The notes beneath the pieces are model-generated. The model was given only the letters and a program-made list of their open reading frames with translations. It was not told where the DNA came from and made no database searches. This document shows positions 23,040-35,199 of a DNA stretch of 64,000 nucleotides, piece after piece. The DNA is taken from the NCBI GenBank assembly GCA_030248065.1, contig JASAMV010004458.1, forward strand, positions 1-64,000, written 5' to 3'. The position numbers were made by a program, and so were the translations under genes. Every line of letters starts with the position of its first letter. Positions within the stretch are counted from its first letter, which is position 1. Source of the stretch: Rhynchonema sp. JSB1_4 (taxonomy: Eukaryota; Nematoda; Chromadorea; Monhysterida; Xyalidae).

Positions 23040-23900
23040 TCTATTTGAAATCCCCCCCGGAAATACAGCCCAAGCCCCGCCCCCCTGCCCCCCTCCTCCA
23101 AGAGAAATACAGCCCTGGTCCGGCGGGGAAATTAGTGTACCTCCCTGGAGGGGGGAGGGGGGAAGACCTAAAATCAGGAAAAAGTCATTTTTTGAGGTAG
23201 AAAACTAGTCGTCTAGAGGCACAGACACCTTTTATGGGGCGGGCTGTATTTCTGGGGGGGGGGGAGGCTGGGGTTGTATTTCCGGGGGGATTTCAAAAAA
23301 AGCACAGCCCGGCCCGAGTCTAAGAAGGTCGGCCGGGCCCGATTTTGGCGTCAAAGGAAAAAATGGTCGGAAAAAACAAAATTGCAGAAAATTTTCTCGG
23401 GAAAACTGGTTTGTGTTTGTGATTTGGTATCTGTGAACCGGGCACTGACACCTTTTAGGGGGCGGGCTGTATTTCTTGGGGGGAGGCTGGGGTTGTATTT
23501 CCGGGGGGGAGGGATTTCAAAAAAAGCACAGCCCGGCCCGGTCCGAGCCTAAGAAGGTCGGCCGGGCCCGATTTTGGGGTCAAAGGAAAAAATGGTCGGA
23601 AAAAACAAAATTGCAGAAAATTTTCTCGGGAAAACTGGTTTGTGTTTGTGATTTGGTATGTGTGAACCGGGCACTGACACCTTTTAGGGGGGGGCGGGCT
23701 GTATTTCTTGGGGGGCGGGGGGGGCTGGGGCTGTATTTGCGGGGGGGATTTCAAAAAAGCACAGCCCGGCCCGGTCCGAGCCTAAGAAGGTCGGCCCGGC
23801 CCGATTTTGGGGTCAAAGGAAAAAATGGTCGGAAAAAACAAAATTTCAGAAAATTTTCTTCGGGGAAACTGGTTTGTGTTTGTGATTCGGTATCTGTGAA
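23040..23900 (+). repeat. GC-rich tandem repeat, about 225-230 bp unit, three copies
   Basis: GGGCGGGCTGTATTTCT recurs at about 23237, 23460 and 23691; each unit contains AAAAAGCACAGCCCGGCCC and GGAAAAAATGGTCGGAAAA. Open frames inside are compositional artefacts. Confidence 0.9.
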
Positions 23901-24149
23901 AGTTCGGGTATTATGGTATTTTGTTTTCTCGTTGTGTTTAGAACCGACGAGGCGTGGGTAGTGGCGCTGCGACGTCCGATTCGTCAGTGGATGGTGCCGA
24001 GGAAAGAAGCCATGCCGGTACCACAGTCGACGAAGAAGCCATGCCGGACACGGAAATCGTGAGAAACTAGCTTTATCAGTTTTGCGATTGTAGCTGAGCG
24101 ATTGGGTTCACAGTTTGTGGTGCTGGTTGCCCGACGATAACTAAACTAA

Positions 24150-24530
24150 ACTATAATCTAGTCGCACGATTGTGCGACCAGTATCAAGTTGCGGTCTTAA
24201 TTGTACGACTATTTTCTGATGCTCGTCGCACAACTAGGCAGTGCGGGTGCGACTAGGCTGTAGTGTGGTTTAGTTGTGCGACCAGTATCAAGTTGCGGTC
24301 TTAATTGTACGACTATTTTCCGATGCTCGTCGCACAACTAGGCAGTGCGGGTATTGGCCGTGTGATTCGGTAGTGCGTGTGATGTTAATCGTGCGACTAG
24401 GTTATAGTGTAGTTTAGTTGTGCGACCAGTATCAAGTTGCGGTTTTAATTGTACGACTATTTTCTGATGCTCGTCGCACAACTAGGCAGTGCGGGTGCGA
24501 CAAGGCTGTAGTGTGGTTTAGTTGACAACC
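24150..24530 (+). repeat. Irregular tandem repeat, 104-144 bp unit
   Basis: TGCGACCAGTATCAAGTTGC occurs at about 24175, 24279 and 24423, followed by GTACGACTATTTTC and GTCGCACAACTAGGCAGTGC. Confidence 0.85.
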
Positions 24531-24865
24531 GCGCTAAGGATCCTGAATCAGGCCGGGCAAGTCGTACATCGTTCGATTCGTCTAGTCGTGGAGACCGTGC
24601 CCATCTATGTATAAAAAATAATATCGCTTCTATCGCGAGAAAACGGCCGGTGATGTTTCACTTAGTTTTTGGTGGTTAGTCGGACAACTAATGTTTTTGT
24701 GAGCATTATTCTGACCGTGTGTGACTTGTTTTGGTTGATATTTTGATTGGTTTGGAGAGCCTGTCTGCGGGTTTGAAAGTTGTGAAAACTTCATTTTGGT
24801 CCACCCTGTAAAAACGGGTTTTTGGGTCACCCAAAAAGTGGTAAAATTTCTGTTCGAGTTCATGT
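24525..24865 (+). repeat. Direct repeat, copy 2 (other copy 22221-22560)
   Basis: Starts GACAACCGCGCTAAGGATCC and follows copy 1 closely through AACGGCCGGTGATGTTTCAC to the GGGTCACCCAAAAAGTGG palindrome. Confidence 0.85.
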
Positions 24866-24989
24866 TCTTCATCCCAGTGCCAAGTAACGATTAATATAAA
24901 AAACCGAGGTCCAAAACCCAATAAACAATAGCGGCGGGCCCGGTTTCATGGACACTATTCGGGAAAACAAGCTTGAAAAAACAGCAGAC

Positions 24990-25176
24990 AGGCAAACTAC
25001 GCCAACACGAGCCCGATTTCGCAGCTGGCAGATTAGTGAAACATTCTGACGTGGCTGCGGATTTGGGAATTGTTACACGTTGACGAATACAAAGCGGAGG
25101 ATGATGATTTTCTCTTTCCATTCGTTTTGAATACACACCACCTTCGAAATCGGGCTCGTGTTGGTGTAGTTTGCCT
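24990..25176. mobile_element. Foldback element, about 187 bp
   Basis: AGGCAAACTACGCCAACACG and AGCCCGATTTCG on the left are exactly inverted at the right (CGAAATCGGGCTCGTGTTGG, TGTAGTTTGCCT). Confidence 0.75.
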
Positions 25177-25644
25177 TTACATATCTAGAAGCACACGAAA
25201 AGACAAAGTTAAAATGCTCAGATTAATTGACACTATTATCCAAATCGACTGATGGGTTTGATAGTCTGACTGATTGGTTGTTGTTGACTCAAAGCTGATC
25301 CGTTACCACAGCCGTGTCTCATCGCCGATATTGGACTGAAGAGACTCTTGTGTTTCCGACAATCCAGTTGGCCGACTGAGATGAGAATTTTGCGCTTCTG
25401 TCGCTTGAATTCCGCTTTACCGACCTCGCTCTCGTAGAAACATGTCGCGAAACGCCCAAGTAGTTCCTTAATATGTTTTTTAGCCCATTTTTTGTCGAAT
25501 TTCCGGATTTTACGTTAAACCAACCGCATTATTTCTATTCAGCACGTTTTTTATGCAATCGCATGCAGTGAATGCGATCAAATCGTTGTGGTCCAGACAT
25601 TCCGGTGTCAGGCTGTGTTTTAATTTTAGGATTTTGACAAGAAA

Positions 25645-26520
25645 TTAAAATTTGTCATCGTAAACGCACAGAAGCCCCCAAACGGACCTAATCTGGGTAT
25701 CACACACTGCCTTCGCCATGCATATGGTATCGCGTTGTTTGAACAAGCCAATACGTTCGCGATTGAAACATCGCTCAACCCGTTGTGAGTAGTACGGATC
25801 ACGATCGCACCAGAAGCCCAGATCGTGTTTGGACGACGGATATTGGGTGGAGGTGAGAATTCTGACAATTAATCTTGTCAAAGAGCATGATTTTTCATAT
25901 ATAAGCTTATAAAAAGAGGTTTTTTAATAACCCGATTATTGATTGTCCAACGCCAACCAAATAGGAGTACCCTTGCTCGTAACCCCTATCCTTCACGCAC
26001 AGGTCTGCACCTTCAAACAGCGGTGTGGTCGTTTGCAAGGACAGACAATCACTTGCAAATTGACGACTGCCTGAATGGTCAAGCAAGGGTGTCCAGTTAC
26101 AACACTGTTTGGTGAATGGCAATACGTGTACAGCACATTGCATGTGTTGTAGTGCAGGTATATACCTTGTCCTGGTGCCCGATGTCTGATGCTGGCGAGA
26201 AGGAAGTCTTCAACCCTTGGCGGCTTGCAGCTGGATCTGGACAAAAGATTTCGAATTTGTAGAACTATTTCACGAACTGGATAACCAACAAATTTACGCA
26301 CTTGTGAAAACAATCGAAGAATTGATCATTCCATGGTGGGATGGTCAATTCGTCCGTTACGCAGTTGTTGTAGTCATTAAGTGCTTTCGTGCACTGGTCT
26401 TGTGAAGTTGCAAGCTCAATGCATTTTTGGACATTTTATCAGCGTCTCTATTTTTTAAAAACAGGAGAAAGTTTTAGTTACCTGCGTTGCAACGAGAATC
26501 ACTGTAGCGAATCGGAGCAT
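25645..26520 (-). CDS. Secreted cysteine-rich protein (179 aa), nematode-type
   Basis: Five minus-strand exons join in perfect phase: 26482-26520, 26302-26414, 26166-26236, 25971-26070 and 25645-25861. The leader is MLRFATVILVATQLATS. The mature part has 11 cysteines in a spaced pattern (DQCTKALNDYNNC, FFDCFHKSSCKPP, ASDCLSLQTTTPLFEG, DLCVKDRGYEQ, FWCDRDPYYSQRVERCF, TICMAKAVC, LLCVYDDKF), mostly helical in character. This resembles the nematode-restricted DUF19/T20D4.11-like secreted family; that family call is inference. A TTTTTCAG lies 22 bases upstream of the ATG, so a trans-splice acceptor is possible. Exon 2 uses a weak acceptor (ATTGAG). The rest are ordinary. Confidence 0.6.
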
Positions 26521-28192
26521 AATCGCTGGCCTAGACACTACCCTGAAAAATATGGATGCATCCAGTGCTTCAAATTGAAATTATATTTTCAAATAGTGAT
26601 GTTATGCGCGTGGCAAGTAAAAACTAGACGTCATTACCTATAATTCGCACATGGAGTTATTCTCGTTTCGAATTCTAATCAGAAAGTTTATGATATTTGC
26701 GTTGTGTTCAGATGAGGTGCATGTATAAATTAAAAGCCTGTTGCGCTTTTTTGAGGAAAAAACTGGTCGTAAATGCATCATTTTGAGTTTGCAGTTGCTT
26801 TTAACTTTAAAAAGCATGAATAAAGCATGACCTGTGTTTTTTATAATCGGTTATTTGATCAAATATATTCCTCGGTTCAAGAAGCTTGAAACTCGTTCGT
26901 GGATTTCTGCTTTGCTTAAAGCAATGGGGTATAAATACACACATGTGCATTGTTTTCGAAGTATGAATCTTTTGAACCGATATACCGCAATAGTTTATTC
27001 AACAATAATGTGCGTTGTTCATTTCATTCCCGTTAATTCCCATTTTGAATCCAAACAATATTGTGTGGAAAAGCATACAAAATACAAAGAAGTCATGCTG
27101 TGGGGTACGTGGGCGTTTCCTTTCTGGTCTGCGAAATCTTAGGGTCGATTGATTTATTATATTTCCCTTCAAGCTCACCACACACACGCAAAAGTTATTC
27201 AAGAGCAGGGCTCATTTTTTTATTACACTTTAGACTCTGAAAGCAAGAAGCCTATAAATGCAATTCAAGCATTGTGCGGATCAATTAATCTTGTCTGAGC
27301 ATAACGACCGTCTAAGTTCTTTTGTTAGAAATTCTCGTTAGTCTTAAGGAGCTGTGATAAAAACTAAAAAGCCATGAGGAACATGCTGCCACACGCGGTA
27401 TATTTTTTACATACTGCACATGAAGCACTTTATTTTGCTCTGTAATCTATGCATAATAATAGCCACAAATAGTCATCACCATGCACAAATTTTTTGACTG
27501 CATGCACTGTTGTTTCAGGGTCCCTCAGGATTCAGCAGTTTTAAGGTTTTCAGATGCTCTTGTTAAACGAAATACTGGAACTGCCGTTAAAAGAGTGTCC
27601 GGCTTTGGGATTGGAAACCCTGAGGAAACATGACACGTGCAAAGAGACACTTGTGTGTACCCTGTGCATCCCAAGCACTGACGTGTTTTTTACAGCTTCG
27701 GCAACTCATCTGAGAAACTAAACGTTTTTTGGCTTTGAACTTCAGTTTTATCAGACCGGATGCGCTTTTTTGGGGTGAGGCAATTTCTTTTCAACTACGC
27801 AGACGTGCATGAACGCCTTTCGAGCTACAGTATATTTCACAGAAACACTTTGTGCGTCGTGGTGAAGAGCTCTCCTGCAATTTTCCGGGCTTCAGTGAAT
27901 TTGTTGTATATTTCATTAACCATGTTCTGGCTGTGAAAACAACGACTGCTTTTTTGCCCCAATGGGCGTACCGACATGCGGTGAGCTGCACCTGCTCAGA
28001 GTGAATTGGTTTTTTTCTGACTGGAACATCACAAGGAACAGTAAACAGGAGCCAATGTATTTGTTATAGTCTCCTTTACGCCGCTTCAAATATATGTACA
28101 TTCATGCATTTTTGATGCTGCAATGTTTGGGTGCTCAAACCCCTATTTGTTTCAGGCGCGAGTAACAAAAACCTGAAAATAAGGCGCGCACA
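26521..28192. other. Intergenic, AT-rich; no firm gene
   Basis: No splice-consistent chain found. A short minus-strand frame, 27837-27977 (MSVRPLGQKSSRCF then MVNEIYNKFTEARKIAGEL), has protein-like composition but no supporting context. TTTGTTTCAG acceptors occur near 27510-27520 and 28150. Confidence 0.4.
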
Positions 28193-30238
28193 ATGACAAA
28201 TCAACAAGCGTTTCTGCTCTTTCTAATCGTCAACGCGTGCCTGTTCGTGGATGGCATCAGTCGCAGATACGCACTGCCGGTGGGCATGCAGTCCGATTGG
28301 GGCGATCTTGATCAGGTAAGGTGTCATTTTTCGATCGAACAGTTTCGTACATGTAACCTACAGATCTCCGAGTAAGTTTGGGGGTAGGGGCCAGCGAAAA
28401 CCGAGTGCCCCGCGGGGCACGCGGGTGGTGCGGGTGACCTTTCTATAACACACGGGCATATTCCCCCCGCAGCGTCCGCGGGTCCCCCGCACCCACCCGC
28501 AGCACACGCGGGGCGCCCGCGGGTGGTGCGGGGCCCGCACTCCCCCGCGCTGGCCGGCGCATACCGGCCAAACCTGGTGTTGACGACACACGTCGTTGGC
28601 ACAATTTTACAATAATGGGCCCAGAATGGATGTGGATATTTCAACGTTGCGCCGCCGAGGTTTTGTGTCAACCACTCTGCAATAGGCGTTCGTCTTTTCA
28701 TCCGTCGTCAAACCGTGATAAACCACTTACAGTACCGATGGGACAAACGAGCGCTGGTTCCCATGAAGCGGGTGCGGCTGCTACGATTTCAGGCTAGTTC
28801 TAAACGCAAAAACACACTACAGGAGCAGTTCGATTGAGCCCCATCGGGACTTACCAGGAACATGCATCTATTTTGAGATTATGTCAGGGCTCTTACTCTG
28901 CAAACTTCCAAATACATAAGAACCTATAGTGAGGGCTTATTGGGGTCCAGTCGCAGAATGATAATAGCGTTACATGGTATGTATGTGCAACACCTTTGGA
29001 ACTGTAAATGCATGCTTTTGGTCCTCCCAAGCATTATAACCATTGTTATCATCGTGATATCAGTGCGGATCCAGCTTTCGGTAAAAGGGGGGCAAATCCC
29101 AAAAGCCATTTTTATCCAGTACATTTTTGATTTTTCAACAAAAACGTTTTTGTCAAGTGTTTGTTTATAATTAGGCGATTTTAAACCATATACCGTACAA
29201 AATATGAGCATGAGCGACTGACCAGCGAAAATTTTGCACTTTTTGCGCGAGCTACGGCCAAATTTCATGAAAATGGGTGCATCTGACGCGAGAAGCGCGC
29301 GATTCTTGTACCCAGGGTTGGACAAAAAAAACGACGGCGTTTTTTCTTAAAAAAACGACGTTTTTTTTAAAAAAAACGCCTGGGTCGTTTTTCGTTTTTT
29401 TTAAATCCTGAATTTCCTTGATTTTCCCTGATTTTTCAGGGAAAGTACCCTGATTATCAAGGAAAATCAATTTTTTGTCCCATTTTTTTCAAAAAATTTT
29501 CGACCAATTTTTACTTTGTCGAGATACGTCGATATACGTAGTTTGACTTTCAGTGATGACCCCGGCCAAAGTTGGTCCCATGATGCGGGTCTGATATGGG
29601 ATCTTAGCAACTCGCTAGAAAAGGGTTGAAACCCGTTTATTTTGCCTCAGAACACATAGAATTACTTCATTTAACCACGTTTGCTTCCCAACATGAGCGT
29701 TTTCCAATTTTTTGGGGGCATATTTTGGTCATCTGGGCGTTTTAAAAAAACGTTTTTTTTAAAAAACTTTTTTTTTAAAACGATTTTTTGAAAAAAAAAA
29801 CGTTTTTTGCCCAACCCTGCTTGTACCTCTGTATTAGAGTAAAAATCCTGTGATTTAGGGTCTTTATTCAAAATGGTGGCCCCACTTTGACCAAAGGGGG
29901 CGGGCCTAGGGCCTTGTGCCCCCTTGATCCGCTAGTCGTTTACATTCAAATTATTGCGATTATTTGATAAAAACATGTTGTAAAGCATAAATAATCTGAA
30001 AAACATCAGTGTGCTACTTTTACTGGTCTGAGGAACAGAAGAACCCAAATAATCCCCAGGGGCTTATTCGGCAAACTTGCCAAATAAGCCCTCGGGGGGG
30101 GGGCTTATTCGTGTGGGACTTCATCGAACTTCTTTTGTATGAAGCGAGCTAGGTAACACATGTACCATGTACGATTTTTAGGGACCAGTTGGGTATCCAC
30201 AGATCGACCATGTCAATTATCAGATCCCGGCGGAATGA
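28193..30238 (+). CDS. Small secreted peptide precursor (59 aa)
   Basis: Exon 28193-28315 encodes a signal peptide (MTNQQAFLLFLIVNACLFVD) followed by GISRRYALPVGMQSDWGDLD, ending CAG|GTAAGG in phase 0. Exon 30182-30238 follows GATTTTTAG and reads GPVGYPQIDHVNYQIPAE then stop. An ATTAAA polyadenylation signal lies 70 bp further (30307-30312). A dibasic RR soon after the leader would allow processing, so a neuropeptide-like or antimicrobial-type secreted peptide is possible; neither is established. An alternative second exon at 30517-30717 also fits the phase (TVKLRDLHEKYTKQSDF) and would give a 107-residue protein. The 1.9-kb intron holds hAT MITE copy 3. Confidence 0.5.
28370..28570. repeat. 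GC-rich GCGGGTG/CCCGCAC-rich patch
   Basis: Short imperfect CCCGCGGG, GCGGGTGG and GGGGCCCGC units, partly self-complementary, much richer in GC than the surroundings. It lies inside the intron of the 59-residue peptide gene. No coding sense. Confidence 0.5.
29313..29819 (+). mobile_element. hAT-type MITE, copy 3 (507 bp)
   Basis: Termini CAGGGTTGGACAAAA and TTTTGCCCAACCCTG with the 8-bp target duplication CTTGTACC (29305-29312 and 29820-29827). Same orientation as copy 1. It inserted in the intron of the peptide gene. Confidence 0.88.
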
Positions 30239-30973
30239 GGACGAAAATGAAAATGTGTTTCATTTTGAGATGATGCTTTTCAGTACGTTCTAGTATTATA
30301 CGTGCAATTAAACATGATTCAAAGATGTGAAACTGTTGTTGTTTGAAAATATAATCTCACTATTTCGTGTCGATAACATTGTAAAAAGCGGTAACTGTTC
30401 CACTCAGTAAGCAGTCACAGAATCATATTTTCGTCATAGTTGTAGTTTGCGAAATAACAACCGTCCAAATAATTGCTTATGCTTACAATAATTTGTTTGG
30501 ACTTATGGAGTTGCAGACTGTGAAGCTTCGTGATTTGCACGAAAAGTACACCAAACAGTCTGATTTTCCCGCTCCTGTGGCTAAAAGCGGTTCTCAATCA
30601 TCCAAAAATAACCCAGAAGCGATTCTCAATTTGACCTGTTTTCGAGCAAAAACTGATAACAATGCTTCTCGTACCCCACAGGCACAGTCACCTCATAAGA
30701 CCTCCCTTCTGATATGAAATGACGATATGGAAACACACACACGTTTTGGGAGCGCACACACGCTCCGCTTGCTTTTTATGATATTCAATGGCTGTTGATT
30801 TTGGTACTAAATAGCGCCTATATGTACTTCTGGATTATTCTGGTCAGACAAGGCAAACACCAATTTCTCAGATAGCAGTCGCGTTGTGGTGACAGTGTTC
30901 GCCGGGAATACCTGCAGAAACCACAGGTCTTATTGTCAATGTCGCTGCAATTTTCGTGTAGAAACTGTCGGTA

Positions 30974-33717
30974 ATGAAGAACTCAAACTCGGACGCCGTG
31001 CCGGAAAAGAAGCCGCTGATCAGAGAAGGGCAAGTCACTGTTTTGATGATCACTTTTTTCAATTTTTTAGCCTAAGGGCACCTATATACGGTCATAGTGA
31101 TTCGTGTGACCCATAATTCTTGTGTCTATGATGTTAATTGGCCTTTTGGTCGCCGGTATAGACAGACTGAGCCGAGCATCAGGTCATTGTCAATAAAACT
31201 CCATGATCTCGACAACAGTTGAAAAAAAGGAAAGCTCTAAAAAGGAACTGCTGTGTTTTTTCAGTTTGCCGCATTACGAATCCATCCAGTCGCAGTCGCC
31301 TGATCAAGATGAAGCAGAAAGCAGCGACTATGATGGGGCTGAAACATCAGAGGAAGTCATCATTGAGTCAATGTCACGCGACCAGGCAAAGAAACTTGTA
31401 TGTTGTTGTCGTGTTTCGTTTTCTGCCCCATCACCAGTGTCAACTGATGGACATGATAACAAGGTCACAAAAATTCAGTAATTCCCTTTTTTTGAGCCGT
31501 TGCTGAGTGTGGGCATTACCACATCTGTGCATGTGATAACAAACGTACACGTGACGAGGGTGTCCCCCTTTACAATTCAGGCACGCACCCTGAGTACGGG
31601 CATAGACATCGAGTCGGCAGCAGCTGATGGACTTGATGTGTACCACTGTCACACACGACTAAAGGGTGACTCAAAAGAAGCCAGCAATCGTCAGGCCAGA
31701 CGCACACTGTTGCTGGCCAGTGGCGTATGTTTGTTGTTCATGGTCGCTGAAGTCGTTGGTGCGTGACTGCTCATGAGATTTTCTGTTTTATTGTGCTTGT
31801 TTTTGTTTTTAATTTATTTTTTCAAGCTGGGCTGGTGTGCCAGAACCACCCGGTTCCGCTTCTGGAAAATGCGTGCTTGCTGAATACAAAAACTGCAGAT
31901 GCATGATTTTCAAACAAGCGTTTACGCTCTGCCGCTGCGTCATCAAAACTCATCTATGTACCACGGTAGATGGGTTTTGATGACGCAGCAGCAGAAAAGT
32001 CTGTAAATTCTTGGACAAATAATGTTTCATTGTATGTATAATACTTTTTAGGTGGTACAATAGCCAACAGTCTCGCGATTATCACGGATGCTGCTCATTT
32101 GCTCACCGATTTCGCCAGTTTCCTAATTTCCCTTTTCGCGCTGTTCATCGCCACAATGAAACCGTCGCGTAAGATGAGCTTCGGGTGGCATAGGGCCGGT
32201 CAGTTTTGAATTGTTTTCAGCTTTCTCGCTTTTGTGTGACCCAAAAATTCCTTCGTCTCAACATTTCAGAAGTTGTCGGCGCGCTCGTGTCAGTGGTATC
32301 GATTTGGGTGATCACCGCGATCCTTGTCTACATGGCTGTGCAACGTATCGTAACAAATAAATACGAAATCAATGCTCCTGCTATGCTCATCACGGCTGGT
32401 GTCGGAGTCCTGGTGAATATCATGTCAGTTTTTGCCCTCATTTGAATAAGATTTCTTGTCTGTGTTTTTATAAAGTCTTTGTGCGACCAATACGTATGCA
32501 CACTCATAATGCGGCGGCTCACGTAAAAGTTGTATTTCAGCGGGTTTACTACTCTACAACTTTCGCTTGCAGCATGGGTCTAATCCTACACTTTGGTGGT
32601 CACACGCACAGTCACGGTGGTGGTGGTGGTCACGGTCATTCACATGCCAAAAAGTCACGAAGTCGCACAATCACGCCCAAAGCGAGCTCGGAATCAATGA
32701 CGAATCTGTACCCAGCACTCGAGAGTCAACCGACAACCAGCAAGGACACCAACAAGTCCAATGAAACATCAGCCAGCCAGCAGAAGCCGAAAAAGAAGCC
32801 CAAAGGTTTCAATCTGAATGTCCGAGCAGCGTTCATTCACGTTATTGGCGATCTGTTTCAAAGTGTTGGCGTGTTCATCGCGGCGTTAATTATTTTCTTC
32901 AAGGTTTGTGCGAATTTGCTTTTCTAGTTTTCTCTTTCTTTTATTTTCAACTGGAAGATACATTTACAGCCCGAGGCACGCATCGCCGATCCGATCTGCA
33001 CGTTCGTGTTCTCCGTGCTGGTGCTGATCACAACAATCGCTATATTGCGTGACACGCTCAATGTTTTGATGGAAGGTTGTATATAAATGAATGTTTTTGT
33101 GATTTTTTCAAGTTTTCTTTGTCACGACAAAGTCATGCCCAGTAGCTCAATTTTCATGCACCCCTTTCAAATTCAGGCATCCCTCGAGGTATCAGTTTTT
33201 CCGAAGTGTTTGCGTCCCTCGAGTCGGTGAGTGGCGTTGAGAAGGTGCACAATCTGAGAATATGGGCATTGACGATGGAAAAGGTGCAATTATTATTTTT
33301 TAAACATTTTTGAATCACCCTTGGTAAGCGCATTAATCTAGACAAGACCATGTACATGTAAATAGCAGCCGTTGACTTGACGTATTGAAGGACGTTTATG
33401 TATAGTAGGAAGTAGATTGACCCTGCGCGTGCGCGTCAAAAACATTGATGGATTCCATCTGATGAATTACGCCGAATTCACATTGCATACGCGTTCAATA
33501 CAAACTCCTCTTCTCAATCCATCCAATCCACTGCTGCACCCAGGTGGCCGTGTCGGTGCATCTGGCGATCGGCGAGACTGCCAGTGCGCAACAAGTGCTG
33601 CACGATGCGAGTATCATGTTGGAACGGGAATATGGCGTGTACGAAAGCACCATTCAGATTGAGACCTATCATCAGGACATGGCAGATTGTGAGAAGTGCG
33701 AACCTGTGACTACTTGA
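30974..33717 (+). CDS. Zinc transporter, SLC30A2/3/8 (ZnT) type, complete (461 aa)
   Basis: Cation diffusion facilitator that exports Zn2+ from the cytosol into vesicles in exchange for protons. Nine exons join in phase: 30974-31029, 31265-31397, 31581-31758, 32052-32198, 32270-32423, 32573-32903, 32970-33075, 33177-33283 and 33544-33717. The N-terminus is MKNSNSDAVPEKKPLIREG; a HCH cysteine-histidine motif (VYHCHTRLKG) precedes helix 1. Six helices follow. The zinc site is intact: HLLTD in helix 2 and HVIGD in helix 5. A histidine-rich loop (HTHSHGGGGGHGHSHAKKS) lies between helices 4 and 5, followed by a Ser/Lys-rich insert. The cytoplasmic C-terminal domain (SGVEKVHNLRIWALT, VAVSVHLAIG) ends CEKCEPVTT. 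Intron 1 is GC-AG (GG|GCAAGT). An ATTAAA signal is at 34159-34164. Confidence 0.93.
31930..31997. other. Hairpin in zinc transporter intron 3
   Basis: TCTGCCGCTGCGTCATCAAAACTCATCTA pairs almost perfectly with TAGATGGGTTTTGATGACGCAGCAGCAGA over about 29 bp, with a 10-base loop. It could be a tiny MITE or a small-RNA precursor. Confidence 0.6.
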
Positions 33718-35199
33718 TTTGCGTGACTTTGTTGTTGTGCTTATTCTTATATTCTAATTATATGATTATTGACATTTTTGTGTTTTTCAATGATGCACTT
33801 TCCTCATATGTATTTACATACCTTCCTGCTTCCTATTCTATGCCTGGAAAATATCACATTCACTTTTTGCTTGAGAAGATGCTCTAAGTACACATGTACT
33901 GTAGCTGCAACTTCTGAACATTGTAGTTACTGTATCAAGTTTTGGGTCAACTGCTGCTGTGCTTTTGTTTTCCGACTAACTGACGTGTTTTGTGTTTTTG
34001 TCTGCCCACAATTCATCAGCTTATATTGACCGTGCTCAGTTCGACCAACGGACCTGTGGGTTGCTCAGATCCTGTGTGGTGCTGCATTTGCATTATCCTA
34101 AACTAACCTGTATTATTGTTGTTTTGGCATGGTCCGTTAAAGATACAATGTATTTTTTATTAAAAGCGTAAAACTCTCATTAGAAGCTTGTTGGTTCGCA
34201 ACGATTAATATCGATGCAGCCTCAACAGCACTGCCTTTCAACACATTTTGTCATCCGCTCGTTCATACTGTCTTGAAGTTTGGGCATGGTGTCACGTCCT
34301 GTGGATAATCGTAATAAACGTAGGTAGGCTGTCTGGAGGCTTTTGCAACGTGACGTGTCATAAGAAATTGCTTTGACTTTCAGATAATGACTGTAACACT
34401 GCTCGTAAAAGACGCTGCTCGTTAATTTTGATCGTACAATGAAGTGTCGTCTTAACCTAAACAAGGCACTAACGATGACAAAGGGCCGATGAAAAACATC
34501 TTTGCGTGGTTAATGTGTCGAATACTCTATTCATATGGTAAATGCGGTCCTAATTATGCTTGTGAGGTACTTCTTAAGATGGAAAGACACTTTAGGCCAC
34601 ACTGTGCATGACGGACGACACTCGTGGATGTTTACAAGTTGGATCATCGTAAGGCTCGATTGACGTCAACGTCCTTTTCTCATGAATAAATTTTGCTCCA
34701 ACCAATCAGTGCCCCTAATACCCATTGGGCACCTCTATGTGTACCCCAGCTGAAGTAATTAGCAAACTAAGAAGAGGCTCTCCACTTTCTTACGTAAAAA
34801 GCTTCGCAGATTAATGTTTGTGCCCTCGTATGTAGCTATACATAAGCTTCTCAGATTCATCTTTATGCCCACGTAGCACCATTCCTGGCATTCTGCAAGC
34901 TCTGTATTTGTTGATCAGTCCAATACTTCGAACAGCATCAAAACATTGAGTTTCTGCGTAAGCACTTTGAATAGAAACAGAGCATTGGAATTTTCAGCTT
35001 GGAACCCAAAAATTTCTTCCAAACTTTTGCTTCAGAGAAACTCTGTCAAAACTGAACAAAATTTCTCCGATGGTCCTTACTGAAATGAGCAAATCAAATG
35101 TTCGGCTAGAAGACAAAAAGAAACATCGTAACCCGTCCTCATCAGGTTTGTGCTGCCATGGTTAATAATTACATTGGTGTTTTGTTTACCAGTCAATTA
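33718..35199. other. 3' UTR of zinc transporter, then intergenic
   Basis: AT-rich; holds the candidate ATTAAA signal at 34159. No convincing exon chain was seen in the remainder. Confidence 0.5.

Noticed and set aside
23274..23961. Overlapping open frames in the GC-rich tandem repeat
   Set aside because: They follow the 225-bp repeat unit, occur on both strands and have repetitive composition without splice context.
26834..27142. 102-residue frame starting at 26834 (FFIIGYLIKYIPRF)
   Set aside because: AT-rich composition, no splice context and a matching minus-strand frame; probably chance.
28324..28701. Cys/Gly/Pro-rich frames on the minus strand
   Set aside because: They coincide with a GC-rich self-complementary patch inside an intron; compositional artefact.
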